A DNA stretch of 64,000 bases from Polytrichum commune (GCA_950295325.1 OX485805.1:37745501-37809500), one strand, 5' to 3'. Counted from the first letter of the stretch, positions 43,627 to 54,560 are shown. Made by a program: numbers and translations. Notes: a model not told the origin generated them from the letters alone.

Positions 43627-43948
43627 TACACTAAATAGGATATTTAGTGTTTGATACACTAGATACAAATGCATACACTGAATATCAATAACCCTATGAA
43701 AGTAAGTAGCATTACATGTAAACTCAAAGACTAAATATTAACTATGGTAATATGTGGAAGTTACATGTTTGAATTTAGTGTTAGTAAGGATATGAAAAAA
43801 AAGGATACAATAAGGGAGGTACAATAGGAAAGGTAGCGGCACATTTATGTCTAACATTAATTGTCAAGGAATTCAAAATTAATGTTGAGGAGGGTAGGGT
43901 GGTAACAACACTAAATATAGTCAAACACGAAATATCCTATTTAGTGTA
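43627..43948 (-). mobile_element. MITE, TA-flanked CACTAAATAGG family, copy 1
   Basis: The ends TACACTAAATAGG and CCTATTTAGTGTA are exact inverted repeats, with TA available on both sides as the target duplication (Tc1/mariner, Stowaway-like, if so). The interior ('CAATAACCCTATGAAAGTAAG', 'GGTAGCGGCACATTTATGTC') is the reverse complement of the copy at 47592. Subterminal ATATTTAGTGTTTGA adds a second inverted pair. Confidence 0.8.
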
Positions 43949-43949
43949 G

Positions 43950-44740
43950 CTCATGTAGTCTTAATAATTCATTGTAGGATATTTGATAGAGGGGGATTCA
44001 CGATCTATTCCAAGTCATCCTTAGTAATCACAAAGAATATGGGTTAACATGAAATTGTTGTACTTTGTACTCAGATTTATGTCCTCAATAATATTTTGGA
44101 CATTGATTCCATGTAGAAAATGCACTTATTTGGAATTGTGTCCAACTAGAGAAAGTTGATACATCAAACAAAGTACCACTTCCAATAATAACTTTGTGAA
44201 TTGAAAATTTTGTGCAAAACATACGAATGAATTTTAGCAAGCATTTTCAAAAAGTGAGGAGGTTTCAAGAGAAAATGGGTTATGAACATATTTTTGGAGC
44301 TTGATTGTGCTAAGAAGAAAACTTTACCTAGAGTTGTGTAAAACTACGAATACATTGACAATCAAACATAGTACCACCTCTAACAAAAGAAAATATTGAT
44401 TTGAAGTTGTTATACAAAAGATATGAACAAATACATACAAGAGGACTACATGGGCTTCATCTATTATGTTTACAAATCCCACATGGATTGTGGACACCTC
44501 ATACCAAATCTTCATACCATTAAAATGTCCAATGTGAATGTCTTACACCTATTGAGTGTTTATGAGCCAACTTAGATTGACAAAATGTCATATAAAAAGT
44601 ATTTGGAATTTTGAAATTGGCATTTTGAAGTGCCAGACCTATTTTTGGCACTTTAAATAATTATTTCGCACAATTGTGCCGGACCTACTATTTGCCTACA
44701 GTGTTTTTTTCTAGATTGGCCAACTATATTTGAGTGATGC
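43950..44740. other. AT-rich spacer
   Basis: No gene recognised. Confidence 0.5.
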
Positions 44741-44746
44741 GGTTAA

Positions 44747-45072
44747 GGGTCACTTCACACACAAGCCATGGGCCATGACCATGTAAGCGTAATTATGAGG
44801 GCCCTTGAATGTCATCCAAAGGTTTTACCATATGCCTTGGAGGTGAGCCTAACGCAACTCTAGCATATTATGAAACATTACCCATAGTACGTTTGCCATG
44901 TAGGAATCCATGTAAACTTTTACTCCAACATAATTTCTTTGGGTCCTAAGGCCCTCACCTTCTAGTGTGAAGTGAACTTGGACAGTCTTGGGACAGTCTC
45001 AACTTTTTCGACCAATGAAAGATCTTAGAATGCAATGGTCATGGGCCTTCAGCCTCGCATGTGAAGTGGCCC
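44747..45072 (+). mobile_element. Tourist-like MITE, GGGCCACTTCACAC family, copy 3 (short)
   Basis: 326 bp, ends GGGTCACTTCACACACAAGC and ATGTGAAGTGGCCC, flanked by TAA at 44744-44746 and 45073-45075. Shorter and more diverged inside than the 499-bp copies. Confidence 0.85.
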
Positions 45073-45094
45073 TAAGTGTGGATGTGAGAATGCA

Positions 45095-45400
45095 CACCAA
45101 AAAGACATGTGTTCAAAAGAGATTGGATTACATGCTCATAATATGGTAACCATTCAAGGCTCAATAGTCAACATCTTTGGGTGGGACCTATACAACCATT
45201 TTATTCCGCCAAGAATCTTCACTTTGATAATAAATAAGATATTCATATGAGCTCTAAAAATTATGAGACAAATGCCTACGAGCATGATTTGGAATTGGCA
45301 ATCATGTCACACTAGATGCAAATTTCGCAACTCAAGAGAAGTGGGTGAAGAGGAGCATATAGTGTCCATTTAACACATGCTTACGTCCTTAATAAGTTAA
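45095..45400. mobile_element. AGGTAGATGGGTC family, partial copy
   Basis: 'ACATGTGTTCAAAAGAGATTGG', 'TCAAGGCTCAATAGTCAACA' and 'AGATATTCATATGAGCTC' follow the shared interior. The terminal TIR is not preserved on the left. Confidence 0.55.
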
Positions 45401-45481
45401 TAACCCTCCTTCTCCCATTTTGCTATAGTTCCCTTTGTCATTATTAGGTCATGCCACTTTGGTGGGAAGCCATCTGTGTAA

Positions 45482-45980
45482 GGGCCACTTCACACACGAG
45501 CCAAGAGCCGAGACCATGAAATTGTAAGAGCCCAAAAGAAAGTGTCCAAAGGCCGTCCCAAGACACCTCCAAAATCATGTAGTGTGGTCACCGATCCTCA
45601 AGTGTAGTGTGAAGTCATACGTGACTGCGCCTTTAACCAAATGTTATTTCAATGAATTTCTATTCATGCAGGTCCTCACACATGATAAAATAGAATAAAC
45701 CAACATTTGTGAGTGTTCAGAATGCCATGGTCTCCCGCTTTTGTGTTAGCCCTACCTCCAAGAGGTAATTGTTGAAAATAGTCCAAGTGACCATGAAACA
45801 TGATCCAATCAATGCCATGTAGTAATTCATGTAGACTTTACATCCATCTTGCATTCACATACTCCATTGGTCCCTCAAGCGTAGTTTGAAGTGAACTTGG
45901 ATTGGCTATGCCTTTTCCACCAATGAGAGTGCTTGAAGTGTACTAGTCACGGGCTCGCAGTCTTGTGTGTGAAGTGGCCC
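45482..45980 (+). mobile_element. Tourist-like MITE, GGGCCACTTCACAC family, copy 4
   Basis: 499 bp, the same length as the copy at 16112, colinear throughout, flanked by TAA (45479-45481 and 45981-45983). Ends GGGCCACTTCACACACGAGC and TTGTGTGTGAAGTGGCCC. Confidence 0.93.
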
Positions 45981-46084
45981 TAAGTTAGTCTAAATTGAGT
46001 ACAAACTAGGGATACACTTCCTTGTGATACCTATTAGTTTGAGCTCACTCTCCAACCCAAGATGCACATACAACGTCAACACCT

Positions 46085-46320
46085 ATTATTGTGGGCTAAA
46101 AGTTGGTGTGGTAGAAAATGTCGTGGCTCACTGTATTTAATGTGTGGGTTGAAAATTTTGGTGGCTGATAAATAAATTTAAGTATTGAAATATGAAGTAT
46201 AAATGATTTAATGCTGACATATTATTAATATTTTGGAATAATATTTAGTATGTCTTCATATTGTCTTCATATTATATTGATATTGTGTTTTCCAACCCAA
46301 AACATTTACATTCATGTGAA
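46085..46320. repeat. Dispersed repeat with TATTGTGGG motifs, copy 2
   Basis: Shares 'TATTGTGGGCTAAAAG', 'GTGTGGGTTGAAAATTTTGG' and the AT-rich follow-on with 6816-7130 and 63880-64000. Confidence 0.45.
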
Positions 46321-46835
46321 CAACATCAATTTTGGTACTTTCATGAAAAATCTCCATCTATGCCAAATTTGATATGCAAATTTGATTAGTAATCTACCAA
46401 TAGGTTTTGCAAGGACAATACTGTAGCTCTCTAGCAACTTGGGCACCTTTCTGACTAATAAGTAATTAAAGTGCGAAAGTAAGTTAGGCAGCCCAAAAAT
46501 AATATTCTAAAATTAGGCAGAGTCAAAAAGTAATTTAAAATAAGTTAGACATTCATCCAAGTCATTTCTATAATTCATTGAAAGACATTATTGAAGTTAT
46601 TTGATGCTACTTTGTTGGATTCCAGTGAATGTCACTTGCATTATTTTGATTTTAGGCACTCTCTGAATGCCTTTATTTTATTTTTTTAGGACACTCAACA
46701 AAATTAATTTCTTAGAAATGTAGGCACCTTTGAAATTAATTATTTTCTGCCCAAGTTGCTAGAGATCTACGGTATTTGCATGGATTTGCATTAGGATCCC
46801 TTGTTTACCACACATTGTAAGCTACAGTTGTTGTG
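46321..46835. other. AT-rich spacer
   Basis: Nothing recognised. Confidence 0.45.
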
Positions 46836-46850
46836 GGGTTATTTAAAGTT

Positions 46851-47032
46851 TTTTTTTTTTTGAGACAAAAGGCCAACAGGCCAGCGCCAAAGCACAGGAG
46901 ACAGTTCACCACCTGGCAAGTTTTCCGTCAAGTAGAGAGGAGATTTCACAGCCGGGATTCGAACCGCCAACCTCTTCCTTGAGATTTGGGTATCTCTCCA
47001 CCATCATCCGGTAGTCTTAGGTCATCTCGGAT
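46851..47032 (-). mobile_element. tRNA-derived SINE with perfect 15-bp target duplication
   Basis: Read on the minus strand: 5' TCCGAGATGACCTAAGAC, then a Pol III A-box-like segment within 'GATGATGGTGGAGAGATACC' and an exact B box GGTTCGAATCC, a ~100-bp body, and an A-rich tail (the T run at 46851-46861 on the plus strand). The 15-base repeat GGGTTATTTAAAGTT occurs immediately on both sides (46836-46850, 47033-47047), which is decisive for retrotransposition. A second copy lies at 47467. Confidence 0.92.
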
Positions 47033-47047
47033 GGGTTATTTAAAGTT

Positions 47048-47460
47048 GCATGGTGCTATAATTCCAACAAACCCTTTTCCCAAATTCCAAGAACATCTTG
47101 AGAATTATATGAAAATGCCTACCTAATGGGAAAAAACCAAAGAAAAAATTCTAAAAAAATGGAAAACAAAAATTAGGGAAAAGAATTTACTCAACTATCT
47201 GAAGTGCTCACTTTCCATTCCTATTTCAATACCAGGTGTACAACTTTGAGCATTGTAGCACTATAATAGTGTTCAACCAAACCTATCATTATATCCTCCC
47301 TTTGAAACCCCAACGTTCTCAAAGTGAACATTATATTTCAAGTTTCACCCTAAAAATCCATGTTTATTGAGAATTACTTATGATGAATATCCAAAAACTC
47401 TCTATCATGTAGAATGGACCGACCTGCATGATTAATGTTATGTCAAGTAGCATCATGTAA
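47048..47460. other. AT-rich spacer
   Basis: No feature seen. Confidence 0.45.
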
Positions 47461-47466
47461 ATACTC

Positions 47467-47588
47467 CCTAGTCCGAGATGACCCTAAACTACTGGGTGAT
47501 AGTGGAGAGTTATTCATTTATGAATGAAGTGGGTGGCAATTCAATTCCCACTATGAAATCTTTTCTCTACTTGACGGGGGGAAAAAAC
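47467..47588 (+). mobile_element. tRNA-derived SINE, older truncated copy, sense
   Basis: 'AGTCCGAGATGACCCTAAAC', 'GGTGATAGTGGAGAGTTA' and 'GAAATCTTTTCTCTACTTGACG' match the SINE at 46851-47032 in opposite orientation. The B box has decayed (GGCAATTCAATTCC), and the body stops ~60 bases early in a G6A6 tract. The CACTAAATAGG-type MITE begins a few bases after it. Confidence 0.8.
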
Positions 47589-47591
47589 AAC

Positions 47592-47868
47592 TACACTAAA
47601 TTAGTGTTTGATTATATTTAGTGTTTTTACCTACCCTGCTCAACACTTTGACAATTAGTGTTAGACATAAATGTGCCACTACCTTCCCTACTGCCACCTC
47701 CCTTATTATATCCTTTTTTCATATCCTTACTAACATTAAATTCAAACATGTAACTTCCATGTACTACCATACTTGATATTCAGTGTTTGAGTTTACATTT
47801 AATGTTACTTACTTTCATAGGGTTATTGATATTTAGTGTATCTAACACTAAATATCTTATTTAGTGTA
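47592..47868 (+). mobile_element. MITE, TA-flanked CACTAAATAGG family, copy 2
   Basis: 277 bp, ends TACACTAAAT and ATTTAGTGTA. The interior ('GACATAAATGTGCCACTACC', 'ACTTTCATAGGGTTATTGAT') is the reverse complement of the copy at 43627. Confidence 0.78.
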
Positions 47869-47879
47869 GCTATGTAGGT

Positions 47880-47995
47880 AGGAAGCCAAGAGCCCACCTA
47901 TTACAAGGTAGGCAGTAAACCCACCTTGCACCAAGAGGATTCTTGAGTAGGTTAGAGCCAACAGGCTCAAATTCACATCAGATTGCCCGATGTTA
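47880..47995 (-). repeat. Dispersed short repeat also inserted at 54.42 kb
   Basis: 'AGGCAGTAAACCCACCTTGC', 'AGAGGATTCTTGAGTAGG' and 'AGAGCCAACAGGCTCAAATTC' are the reverse complement of 54417-54495. At 54.4 kb it interrupts an AGGTAGATGGGTC-family element, so it is mobile. It may be the body of a SINE lacking a visible promoter. Confidence 0.6.
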
Positions 47996-48005
47996 GTTAT
48001 GTATT

Positions 48006-48026
48006 TCTTTCTTTCTTTCTTTCTAG
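48006..48026. repeat. (TTTC)n microsatellite
   Basis: Five perfect TTTC/CTTT units. Confidence 0.9.
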
Positions 48027-48029
48027 AAT

Positions 48030-48845
48030 ATTCAAAGTATTATATAACCAGTGTCCATTCAATAGACCTTTAAATTTTGGCTAGCCCACTATATTTCTTT
48101 CCACCCTTAATAGGTTACCCTCATACAAAAAGCACAGCAAGTTATTCAAGTTACCATTCTCTACCACATTGGGGAAGCTCGATGTTTTAGTCAATTGAAC
48201 CCGAATCCATCCCGATTATTTGACTAAAACTTAGACCACAATATTGAAGTTAGTTCAATTATACAATTATAGTCTAAAGTTCACCGCTTGAGTCTTATGG
48301 CACCTATGTATGTTTAGAGGACGATACAAAGCGACCTCATATGGGTTTAGGGTTGATTCATCCCAATTTCAATTAAGCAATATAATTTGAGGTTTGTTAC
48401 GTTAATTACAGGGTCAAATCAACAAACCAAACTTATCTCCGAGTTTGAAGATGTTCTCTAGTATAATCACCCATTATCACCCATTGCAACTCTCTTTTGT
48501 ATGTAAAAAAATAAATGACGTCATTAACTACAAAACCCAATTGACATAATATCAAAATTTCAAAATGTGCAATGGAATAACCATTGCATGTGCGTTGATG
48601 ACAATAGAGTGACGATGTAAACGTATATAGAAAGCATGACATTGTACTTTGGAGAGAGCATTGAAAACTGCGCATCAAAGTAGAGCACTCTTTTTGTTTT
48701 GATCCCGCTAAATCTACGTCGAACAGTCACAAAAAGGGATGTGATGGGATGGGATGGTGAACAGTATGCCTCCAGTCCCTCTAAACTTAGATAGACAACC
48801 CTTGTTCAATTACTTTATTATTATTATTATTATGACATATATATT
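48030..48845. other. Spacer
   Basis: No gene recognised. A TTA/ATT repeat is near 48818-48832. Confidence 0.45.
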
Positions 48846-48849
48846 GGAG

Positions 48850-49165
48850 TGGTTTGTGGTTTGTGGTTTGTGGTTTGTGTGGCTACAATAACAAAGACCA
48901 AAAAGGTGTGTGTTTCAAAAAGCTTGGATTGTGTGCTCAAACTATGATAACCATTCTAAACTCAGTAGTCAATATGATTGAGGGGGACCTATATGACCAT
49001 GTAATGCAGATATTCATACGAGCTCCGCAAATTACGGAGAAAGGTGCGACGGTTTCAATTTGGAATTGCTAACCATCTTGTACTATTTGCGTGTTTCATA
49101 ACCTAGGAGAAAGTAGGATAGTTATAAAAGAAGTAATTATTTAAGACCCATATCTACCTCTTGAC
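48850..49165. mobile_element. AGGTAGATGGGTC family copy with GTGGTTT minisatellite
   Basis: It begins with four tandem GTGGTTT units (about 48850-48877), expanded from the single GTGTGGTATGTGGTTTGG of other copies. 'AAACTATGATAACCATTCTAAACTC' and 'CATACGAGCTCCGCAAATTAC' follow, and the end 'AAGACCCATATCTACCTC' is a diverged terminus. Confidence 0.6.
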
Positions 49166-49189
49166 CCTCTTCCCAATTTCCAAAATGAA

Positions 49190-50110
49190 GATCGTGCCGT
49201 GTTCATGTTGAGGCCGGTTCAAAGCCAAGACATCCCACCGTCTCTTCCATCCTCAAATGCCGTAGCACCTCATCAATTTTGGCACAAAATCTCTAGTGTC
49301 TTGAGTGAGCACGACACGTGTCATGAGGTGGTAGGTTGGAACATGTGAAAACATCCAACGTGGAACCAAAATCAATTATAAATGCGGCAAAGCAAAGTGA
49401 CTACTTACTCACAAGGTACTATGGTGGTTATGGATTCTTGTGATGATGTATGTAACTTATCGTATGTGTCGCCGTGCGGCTACCATTCCATGGAAGTCGG
49501 GGTAGTACTATTACACCATAAAGGCCTTTGTCCCATGTTGCTTCACACCACCTTATTTTGACGCATCACCTTGAGCATTACACGATACACCCTCCAAAGG
49601 CCCGTGCGGTTCCCCTCTTTGGCTACATAGTATATGTACACTTTCAAAAGGTTGTCGCCGACATTGTCTTCCCCAAAGAAATATCACAATACACATCACA
49701 TATGTTGGCACAATGGAAGCCGCCGCGTGCTCCTAAAAATCTATTTGAGGGTGCTTACGGGGGTTACATCAAATGAATAAACAAACCATTCCTTATATGA
49801 ATTGTTGCCACGTGGCATCCTTATATTGGGCAAGATTCACTCAAGTTCCACATGGAGAGTATAGTTCGGCACCACCAAAATGAAACACAACGCACCGTAC
49901 ATACTTGGCAAGGATGCTCAACTTTCCTAGGAGGGTCATACGTGATGTTTTTGAACTAGAGGTCGATCATTGAAAAATATCTCAATATCCCGACCCTTTA
50001 TGCAAATGAAGTGAAAAACGGCAAAGATTTTGGTCCAACATCCTTCATTAGCTTCTTGTTGACATCTCAAATGTGTAAAGGCACCCTATGGCGTAAGACT
50101 TAGGTCTTTT
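49190..50110 (+). pseudogene. Degenerate protein-coding remnant, probably transposon-derived
   Basis: Two adjacent frames look protein-like: 'VMDSCDDVCNLSYVSPCGYH', leading on to 'VGVVLLHHKGLCPMLL' (about 49430-49545), then, in another frame, 'ARAVPLFGYIVYVHFQKVVA', 'IVFPKEISQYTSHMLAQWK' and 'NLFEGAYGGYIK' (to 49776). CpG sites are frequent compared with the flanks. I do not recognise the family. The frame change and early stops point to decay. Confidence 0.4.
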
Positions 50111-51140
50111 GTGGGTTTAGCAAATCCTCATGAAGATTGATGGTTGTTTCATATATGTAGGGTGATTTTTCTTGAGGTTCGTTTATCGGACCTAATCAAT
50201 GTGTTGTGGACATGACACACACTCATGAATTAGCCGCATGTGGAAATGACACATGTCATATGTGTGTTTTGTTTAAATGTCACATGTTGCAACATTGGTC
50301 CCCTCGTATTGTACTTTGTGATGTTGGGTTGCTTGGAGATTCGCACTTCTTGGAGTTTGAGGCATAGCCTAGTGTCTTGCAAATTTGTGCCATAGATTGT
50401 GGATTCTTCGACAACCAAACTCTTATATCAGTCCATGCAAATCTCTCTCTCCCTAGGTATCCCTCCTAAAATAGTGTGATTTGAGAAGAAGAAGAAAATT
50501 CTTTGAATAAGGAAGAAAATTGGAAAATTACAAAAAAGTAGATGGTGTTATAGATGGTATGGTTGCAACTGCATACACTAATGTTGAAATCGGAATTTAA
50601 CACACATGAAATGATTTATACATAAGTCACACATAGTGAGACACATCTTAGGGGTACCCATATTAGACTAGCAACCAATGTGCCAATACATGTTCATGAC
50701 CATTGGTAACATGTGGGATGTTATAGGTAGGTACATTGTTTTCTAGCATTGACTTCATAATACAACTTAGGCATGTTTACATTAGGATGTGTGTCCAGGA
50801 AACTTAGGCCTAAAACATCCGTTAATGGACCTTATTTTGGACGCAAGATTGGACCCATGCTAGAAGATTGGTTTCTCAAACCATGAAGGGTATAAATCTT
50901 AATGGATTGTCGAGTTTTGACGAAAAGATGATGATACCACGTTAGCACCACATCACTTTTTCATGCCTTGGACCCAAACCCTAGTGAAAACTCTTTGGTC
51001 GGACACTTTGCTCTTGACCAATAGGATCACTCAATTTTGGAGTTGCTTTGGTCTTGGACCCTAGAATGAACCCAACCTAACATAGATGTGCCTACGTCGA
51101 ACACAAGAATAATATGGACACACGTATTCCAATGACATGT
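50111..51140. other. Spacer
   Basis: No gene recognised. Confidence 0.45.
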
Positions 51141-51460
51141 GGTCACTTGTGGATCTAAGATGTGGCACCAAAAAGACATGTATTCAAAAGAGGTTGGATT
51201 GCGTGCTCAAAACATGTAAATTCGTCTAGGTTCAATAGTCAACATGGTGAGGGGAGCAGCAATACAACCACTTAATGAGCTTGACAACCCTTCACTTTGA
51301 TTATGAACAAATATTATTATGAACTCCAAAACTACGAGGAAAGTGACTACGGACACGATTTGGATTTGCAAAGCATCTCGCACTAATTGTGTGTTTCATG
51401 TCCTACGAGAAGTGGATGCAAAGATCAAAGTATCCAAATAACGTAAGTCTATCTTAGGAG
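51140..51460. mobile_element. AGGTAGATGGGTC family, partial copy
   Basis: 'AAAAAGACATGTATTCAAAAGAGG', 'GTCTAGGTTCAATAGTCAACA', 'GAAAGTGACTACGGACACG' and 'TCATGTCCTACGAGAAGTGG' follow the shared interior in order. Confidence 0.55.
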
Positions 51461-52685
51461 ATGGAAAAGCACCAAACTTATTGCCATGCATCCGGACAAC
51501 TTCATACCGAGCTAGATCCGTAAGCACATGAAACAAGAGTTTTATACTTACCTTCCAATGATGCTTGGGAGGTGGAACAACCGTAAATGATCCGATTATT
51601 GCCAATCATTAGGGTGTACGTATAACTTATAGTTATAATCGTCGGTATAGGGGTTGTCGGCATACGGTCAACTTCTAAGTAGGTACGTCTAAGAAGCGTT
51701 GAGGAATAAAAACTTGAGCAACTTCTTATCTAATAGATGTGTACATGTGTGTCTTAAAACACCACTTGACCAAAATGTTCCTAGTAACAAACACGCATGC
51801 ACTAGGTTATAACATTAATTTTAGGGACGGATACCAACTTTATCTTCAATCTCTCACACACACACTTCGAGACAAAACCACTTGGTGACGAACCCACAAA
51901 TAGTTTTCCACGTCATTAAAGCTCGGATATGTCACGGGCTTCCAAACAATGTTAGAAAACTCAAGTTGCCTCTTCTATATGCGTTCAATGACCGCACGGC
52001 AAGGTTAGGTAATACGTAGCCCAAATGGCGCAATTGGGTTTGCTCCCAATCTCGTACACTTGGCTAACTTGTCACCATCCTAGTGACGGAGGCTTATTCT
52101 AAGGGACTTTCTAAGTTGCCGTCCTACGTACCAAACATCCACTAAGGGATAAATCTCGTCCAAGTTCGTGTAGTGAGTCCACCCGTACACTAGTTCAAAC
52201 CAAACTCACACGCATCCTCTAGTGTTGAAAACGAGCTCAAACCCAACAAAATTATAGTTTCCATGAGATAAGACTAGCTAGGGACCACAAACATCAAATA
52301 CATAAATACTCAACTTCCACCTTAAGCTCGCCCGCCTACCCTTTTGGAGACAAGTACCATGGTGAAATGTCTTGACACGAAACCCCGTAAATGTTGCACA
52401 TGTGGCCAACCATGGTTTGAGAGTGGCTTGACTTCGCCACAATGGTGGGTTAGGTTGGTTTCTTGGATGCCAACCAATCACAACATCACTCAACGTATAT
52501 AGTTCTCATTCTGTGGGCCCTCCAGAATATAATAGTGAGATGCTCAAAAAGTCGCGCAGGGAGACTCAGATTCAGGCTGAACTCTTAGCATCTCACTGTT
52601 ATGTTACAAGGGTCCGTGTTGTTGAGTAATGTTATGATCATAACCAAGTCCCAATGGTGTTTGTTAATTGAAAATCCCACAAAAA
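51461..52685. other. CpG-containing spacer with broken frames
   Basis: Less AT-rich than average. Minus-strand frames (51396-51605, 52278-52493) read 'KVSIKLLFHVLTDLARYEVV' and 'TLKPWLATCATFTGFRVKTF', but no domain is recognised. May belong to the same decayed element as 49.2-50.1 kb. Confidence 0.35.
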
Positions 52686-52689
52686 CCAA

Positions 52690-52918
52690 AATCACTAGAA
52701 GAAATTTGTCCATTGTGACCATCTATTGTTACGACTCATAGCAAGGAAATGCGTAAAAAAAAAGCTCATTCATTGTCCAGTATTACCCATAGTCCAAAGA
52801 TTGTTGCAGAAGACCTCTGGTTGACAACCAAGATGGTTTATTTATGCATTTTCTTGCCATGAATTGCAATGGCCAAGTCGCAATGGATGGTTGTAATGAA
52901 CAAGTTTTCTTCTAATAA
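52690..52918. mobile_element. Hairpin MITE, CAAGAAAATG...CATTTTCTTG family, copy 2
   Basis: 'ACTAGAAGAAATTTGTCCATTG' at the left pairs with 'GTAATGAACAAGTTTTCTTCTAAT' at the right. The right arm matches 17838-17940 ('CTCTGGTTG.CAACCAA.ATG'). Arms about 80 bp, centre about 60 bp. Confidence 0.65.
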
Positions 52919-53930
52919 ATGGCGAACATCATTGGAGTGATGAAAGCTTCATATGGATTATATTACATATTTTCAGCTAAATATGGTTACAATCATGCAA
53001 ATGGTATTTTTCTGATTTTTATTTTTATTTTTATTTTTATTTGGGGGGGGGGAGTGCTTATGATGATTTCATCCATGAATTTTTTTTGGATAGAATATCT
53101 TATTTCAGTTTTGGGTTTTTGCAAGCTGATGTCTTCTGCCCGAAGAAAAAAATTAGGCATGTAACCAACTAAAAAACCTCACGTGGAGAGTTAAGACATT
53201 GCTTACTTGTGGTATTTTGCGTCACTATTTGAAGTCACACTGTGCTATATGCTATGTACATATTTTTATTCATTTATTTGATATGGATTTCATTCTTCAT
53301 ATAGATGCATTATGTTGGTAAAAAAAACAAGAGGACACTATGGGTTGATAGATATTACATAACTTTTGATATAATATCCAAATAGGCAGTGACATAAAAT
53401 ATCAAAACTTATAACCAACGAGGTAAAATTTTAAATAATAACATTCTTCGACTTCTTACAGTTGTTAGTTTTTCTTTCAGTAATAGGCCATAAGGATCTC
53501 ACTAGGCTACACCTCATTTGCAACTATGAGATTCAACTTTGAGATTGAATACAAGGCAACACCTGAAGAAAATTATGTGACATAAATCATAAACAATACC
53601 ATGGCCCATTTATATATATGTGTGTGTGTATGCGCGCGAGCTTATTTTTCTAGTATTTCAAGATTAAAATTCCCATTCAAGCAACATGATAATATGCGAT
53701 GACAATAACATTCCGATTTGCATATTCAACAACAAAACATAACTACTCTCTCGTATGTTGGACCCCCCCCCCCCCCAACGTCACGCCCTTGACATAAAAG
53801 TGTTGAGTCAACAAAATGTTGGGAGATCCCATCCATAGGTTCACCATAATTAATGAAGTTTAATTGCTTTTAGGTTTAGCTTAAAACGGTCAGCAAATAA
53901 ACATGTACCCCAAGTGCATGTTCATGAAAG
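52919..53930. other. AT-rich spacer with microsatellites and homopolymers
   Basis: Contains (TTTTTA)n at 53014-53042 joined to G10 at 53043-53052, a TATATGTGTGTGTG tract near 53612-53630, and C14 at 53763-53776. No gene. Confidence 0.6.
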
Positions 53931-53933
53931 AAT

Positions 53934-54560
53934 GATAAGGTAGAGAACTCTCATTCGATTCTTTTTCTTAATTGGACACCTATATTTGAATCGTATGTGG
54001 TTAGGTGTGCCTCCAAGAACATAGGTTATATATATATATAGCCATGTGTTTAGAAGAGATTGGACTACGTGCTTAAAATATGATAACTATTCTAGACTCA
54101 ATAATCAACACGATTGGGAGGACCTAAATGACCTAAACACCCTGTAAAAATCAACTAATCATGATGTGTTCTTTTCCAGTTGATTATTCAGCACATTAGG
54201 GTAATTAACTCAGTTGGTTGAGCGCCTCGTTTACACCGAGAAAGTTAGCGGTTCAAGTCCGTTATTATGAACCCGAAAAACTTCACTTTGACAATGGACG
54301 ATATACATATGAGCTCCAAAAACTATGAAGAAAGTGGTTGCAACCTTGATTTGGATATGCTAATCATCTCGTGCTAATCACATCTTTCGTATTCTAGGAG
54401 AAGACTTGGGCTAGTTGACAATCCGACGTGAATTTGAGCCCCTTGGCTCTACCTTGCTCAAGAATCCTCTTGATACAGGGCAAGGTTTATTGCCTAACTT
54501 GGACTAGTTGGAAATGGTATCCAGTCAAGACCCATCTATCTACCTTACATGGAAAATGCA
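53934..54560. mobile_element. AGGTAGATGGGTC family copy carrying two insertions
   Basis: Starts TA|AGGTAGAGAACTC and ends GACCCATCTATCTACCT|TA. The shared interior is interrupted twice: at about 54140-54275 by a segment containing a tRNA-Val-like sequence, and at about 54417-54510 by the short repeat also found at 47880. Removing both restores the family order. Confidence 0.6.
54199..54270 (+). tRNA. tRNA-Val(UAC)-like sequence, probable pseudogene or organelle-derived insert
   Basis: A 72-base cloverleaf can be drawn: 5' GGGTAAT, D arm ACTC-AGTTGGTT-GAGC, anticodon arm CCTCG-TTTACAC-CGAGA with anticodon TAC at 54232-54234 (Val), variable AAGTT, T arm AGCGG-TTCAAGT-CCGTT, 3' strand ATTATGA. 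Boxes A and B are good. The acceptor stem fails at its outer two or three pairs (ATTATGA instead of ATTACCC), so the gene is probably dead. The head is bacterial/organellar in style. It sits inside a dispersed repeat, hence inserted. Plastid trnV-UAC normally has an intron in land plants, so a mitochondrial, RNA-mediated or SINE-head origin is more likely. Confidence 0.6.
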
